A stretch of DNA of 64,000 bases from Verrucomicrobiales bacterium. GTDB taxonomy: Bacteria; Verrucomicrobiota; Verrucomicrobiia; Methylacidiphilales; JAAUTS01. Location of the stretch: positions 372,001 to 436,000 of the forward strand of contig JAIRPN010000013.1 of NCBI GenBank assembly GCA_031256975.1. The letters run 5' to 3'. Below the pieces are notes generated by a model. That model saw nothing but the letters and a program-made list of their open reading frames with translations. It was not told where the DNA came from and searched no databases. Below, one piece after another: positions 61,559 to 64,000 of the stretch (positions are counted from its first letter, which is position 1; every line of letters begins with the position of its first letter). The position numbers and the translations under genes were made by a program.

Positions 61559-63949
61559 GTGAATTTAAAACCCTTTGTATATGCAGGGATATTCTCCCTG
61601 TTTGTTACCGCATGCCTGGTGACCGGCCAACAGGTGGCGGAAAATGTTGAACCCCATAACCCGCCGGACACTTCTTCGTTGCAAGAGGTTTCGACCGGTA
61701 CGATTACCACCTTGGAACCGGTTATCGTCACGGGCGAGGCTCAACCCCCCGGTTTTTCCGCCGTGGAGCAGTCGACTCCGCCGATCAAGGAACGTTATCA
61801 ATTGCCGCAAACCTCGCACAGCACCGATGCGGAACACATCAACGAGACAGTCAACATGGTGGATACCGGGGATGCGGTGAAGTATTTCCCCAGCCTGTTC
61901 CTGCGCAAACGCAACAACGGGGACACCCAGGCGGTGTTGCAAACCAGGACCTGGGGCCTTAATTCCAGCGCCCGCAGCCTGGTCTATGCGGACGACATTT
62001 TGTTGTCGGCACTGATTGGTAACAACAATACCAATGCCGCGCCGCGCTGGGGTTTGGTTTCGCCGATACAGATCGACCGCATTGATTTTCTGTACGGCCC
62101 GTTTTCAGCGGCTTATCCGGGCAATTCGGAAGGCGGTGTGATGCAAATCACCACCAAGATGCCGGATAAATTATTGGTGGATGCCACGCAGACCGAGGCC
62201 TTTCAGACCTTCAGTCTGTATGGCACCAAGGACAGCTACCGCACCGACCAGACCGCGGTGGCGTTGGGCGACAAGCACGGCGATGTCTCCTGGCTGGTCA
62301 CCGGCAATTACCAGAACAGTTACAGCCAGCCGCTTTCCTTCATCACCAGCACCACAGCTCCGGCAGGCACCACCGGAGCTTATGATGCGGTCAACAAAAC
62401 CGGCGCTCCGGCTGATGTGGTGGGCGCGGGCGGTTTGTTGCACACGCAGGTGACCAATCTGAACGGCAAGCTGGCTTGGGATGTCACGCCCGAGCTCAAG
62501 GCAACCTTCCAAACCGGTTTTTTCCTGAACAACACGGACTCCGATGTGCAAACTTATCTTCAGGGACCAAGCGGAAATCCGACTTATGCCGGGCTGAGTG
62601 GTTTTGCCAACAACAACTACCTGCTCAACGAGCAGCATTTGGCTAATGCCATTTCGTTCAAGAGTGATACACGGGATGTGTTCGACTGGGATTTTTCCTT
62701 CTCGAATTATTATTATTTGCACGACATCCAGAGGAACCCGTATTCGGCCTCCAAGACCGGCGCCGGTTTTTCGGCCAACGGCATTATCACCAATTTGAAC
62801 GGCACCAATTGGCAAAATGGCGATCTCAAGGGAATCATCCGTCCCTTCGGTGTGGACGGAGAACATGAGATCAGTTTTGGCATTCATACCGACCGGTATG
62901 AACTCAATAACACGACCTATGGGACGGCGAATTGGACCGGGGGAGGTGATTCCACCGGAAAGCAATACACTGCCAGCCTGGGAGCCACGGTGACCGAGGG
63001 GTTTTGGGTCCAGGATGCCTGGCGTTTTGCCCCTGATTTCAAACTGACCCTCGGCGGGCGCTTGGAAAACTGGCAGGCGATGGATGGTTATAACTTGGCC
63101 ACCAAGCAGGACAGTTCCGGGAACATCACCAGCAGCACCACGCAAAGACAACCCGACCTGGACGCCCTGCGTTTTTCGCCAAAAGCATCCCTCGGCTGGA
63201 CACCTTCACCGGAATGGGAATTGGTCGGTTCGTTCGGACAGGCCTATCGTTTCCCGACGGTGACCGAGTTGTACCAGATTGTTTCCACCGGTCCCACTTT
63301 TTCCGTGCCCAATCCGGACTTGAAACCGGAGAATGATTACAGTGCGGAAATCGCCCTGACCCGGAAGTTTGCCGACGGCAGCAAGGTCCGCCTTTCCGTG
63401 TTTAATGACTATGTTGAGAACGCCCTGATTTCCCAGACCGGATACCTCTCCGGCCAGACTCCCTACACCTTCGTGACCAACGTCAACGCCATTCGCAACA
63501 CCGGGGTGGAACTGGATGCGCAAAAGGACTCTGTGCTGGTCGAGGGTCTGGATTTCTTTGGAAACGTGACCTATGTCAATTCGGAGATCCTGAGCGATCC
63601 GTCGTTTGCCAGCGCAACCGGCAGCACGGCCGAGGGGAAAAAAGTGCCCTATGTGCCGGACTGGAGGGTGACGTTCGGAACAACCTATCATCCGGACAAA
63701 CACTGGTCGCTAACAGCGGTGCTGCGTTACAGTGGCAGGCAATACTCGACCTTGGATAATTCCGATACCACTTCCGGAGTATTTGGCGCCTTTGACAGTT
63801 TTTTGGTCGTGGACCTGCACGCCCAATACAAGGTCAATGACTGGTTTTACATCAATGCCGGTATCGACAATGTGAACAATGAAAAATACTTTCTCTACCA
63901 CCCGTTCCCCCAACGGACTTACAGCCTGGCAGTCAGGCTCCAGTATTAA
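61559..63949 (+). CDS. TonB-dependent outer-membrane receptor
   Basis: 796 residues from the GTG at 61559, which follows GGAAGG at a good distance; an ATG at 61529 is in frame but less likely. Signal peptide FVYAGIFSLFVTACLVTG, then the TonB box TTLEPVIVTGEAQ. The plug is recognisable in DAVKYFPSLFLRKRNNGDTQ and IDRIDFLYGPFSAAYPGNSE with GGVMQITTKMPD. The barrel follows, ending in the receptor-typical DNVNNEKYFLYHPFPQRTYS then LAVRLQY. It binds a large ligand and passes it with energy from the TolQ/TolR-type motor. The ligand is not visible. Confidence 0.92.
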   Translation: MNLKPFVYAGIFSLFVTACLVTGQQVAENVEPHNPPDTSSLQEVSTGTITTLEPVIVTGEAQPPGFSAVEQSTPPIKERYQLPQTSHSTDAEHINETVNMVDTGDAVKYFPSLFLRKRNNGDTQAVLQTRTWGLNSSARSLVYADDILLSALIGNNNTNAAPRWGLVSPIQIDRIDFLYGPFSAAYPGNSEGGVMQITTKMPDKLLVDATQTEAFQTFSLYGTKDSYRTDQTAVALGDKHGDVSWLVTGNYQNSYSQPLSFITSTTAPAGTTGAYDAVNKTGAPADVVGAGGLLHTQVTNLNGKLAWDVTPELKATFQTGFFLNNTDSDVQTYLQGPSGNPTYAGLSGFANNNYLLNEQHLANAISFKSDTRDVFDWDFSFSNYYYLHDIQRNPYSASKTGAGFSANGIITNLNGTNWQNGDLKGIIRPFGVDGEHEISFGIHTDRYELNNTTYGTANWTGGGDSTGKQYTASLGATVTEGFWVQDAWRFAPDFKLTLGGRLENWQAMDGYNLATKQDSSGNITSSTTQRQPDLDALRFSPKASLGWTPSPEWELVGSFGQAYRFPTVTELYQIVSTGPTFSVPNPDLKPENDYSAEIALTRKFADGSKVRLSVFNDYVENALISQTGYLSGQTPYTFVTNVNAIRNTGVELDAQKDSVLVEGLDFFGNVTYVNSEILSDPSFASATGSTAEGKKVPYVPDWRVTFGTTYHPDKHWSLTAVLRYSGRQYSTLDNSDTTSGVFGAFDSFLVVDLHAQYKVNDWFYINAGIDNVNNEKYFLYHPFPQRTYSLAVRLQY

Positions 63950-63969
63950 ACCACCAACAGAAGACACCT

Positions 63970-64000
63970 ATGAAAATCATGATTATTAGCGTGATGGCAT
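63970..64000 (+). CDS. Start of a further gene, cut by window end
   Basis: Ten codons are visible from the ATG at 63970: MKIMIISVMA, which reads like the beginning of a signal peptide. It lies 20 bp after the TonB receptor stop in the same direction. An ATTAGCG word falls within the codons. No more can be said. Confidence 0.4.
   Translation, partial: MKIMIISVMA

Noticed and set aside
1-64000. CRISPR array, rRNA genes and complete tRNA genes
   Set aside because: No regularly spaced direct repeats and no complete cloverleaf seen by eye anywhere in the window.

Overview
The window looks like a chromosomal segment of a Verrucomicrobiota bacterium. The clues are two Verru_Chthon-cassette-like prepilin proteins, two PEP-CTERM proteins (one with autotransporter-type beta-strand repeats), outer-membrane porins, a TonB-dependent receptor and a ten-gene carbohydrate/arabinose block. 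Family names come from recognising motifs in the translated sequence; no database search was run.

Left part (1-24.3 kb) is accessory. Bases 1-7.6 kb are a surface-glycan cluster: a GT9 heptosyltransferase-like protein cut by the window edge, a GT2-methyltransferase fusion, four GT61 paralogues and a hexapeptide acyltransferase. Bases 7.7-13.5 kb hold Sel1/TPR-repeat proteins, a GYF_2-like membrane protein, a secreted hydrolase-like protein and an XRE regulator with a perfect 17-bp palindrome next to it. Bases 13.8-24.2 kb are a mobile/defence module: a HUH Rep-like protein, small HTH proteins, an IS607-type recombinase that lacks its catalytic residues, a DUF4238 protein divergent from an AT-rich 1552-residue nuclease-STAND NTPase, and a tyrosine integrase beside a tRNA/tmRNA 3'-end fragment (24289-24319). 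No intact tRNA for that fragment lies to its left, so the integrated element may cover the whole left part.

Middle part (24.3-43.5 kb) is a plant-polysaccharide/L-arabinose locus: GH2 beta-galactosidase-like enzyme, cassette A protein, PEP-CTERM beta-strand-repeat protein, a glycosidase-tail pseudogene, sodium/solute symporter, araD-araA-araB, GH43, a PEP-CTERM protein and a LacI regulator. Four near-identical 13-bp sites (consensus TATKACNGTAATA) sit at the promoter positions of four transcription units and are the likely LacI-family operators. A second tRNA-end-like repeat (43489-43519) closes this part.

Right part (43.5-64 kb): porin, a small secreted protein, then a glycerol/dihydroxyacetone cluster (glpK, glpD, OprB-like porin, glpF, dhaK, dhaL and a DhaM-HPr-EI fusion), an SGNH hydrolase, VanZ, cassette D prepilin, NUDIX, Fur, TolQ/TolR, queE, an ACT protein and a TonB receptor.

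The most unusual genome-scale signal is a short word, RTTAGCG (reverse CGCTAAY). By eye it occurs roughly once per 400 bases at 27-42 kb and 47.5-60.6 kb but at or below chance in 1-24.3 kb. It lies in coding and non-coding DNA, on both strands, and a 12-bp inverted pair forms a hairpin after glpF. It resembles DNA-uptake or other genome-signature words.
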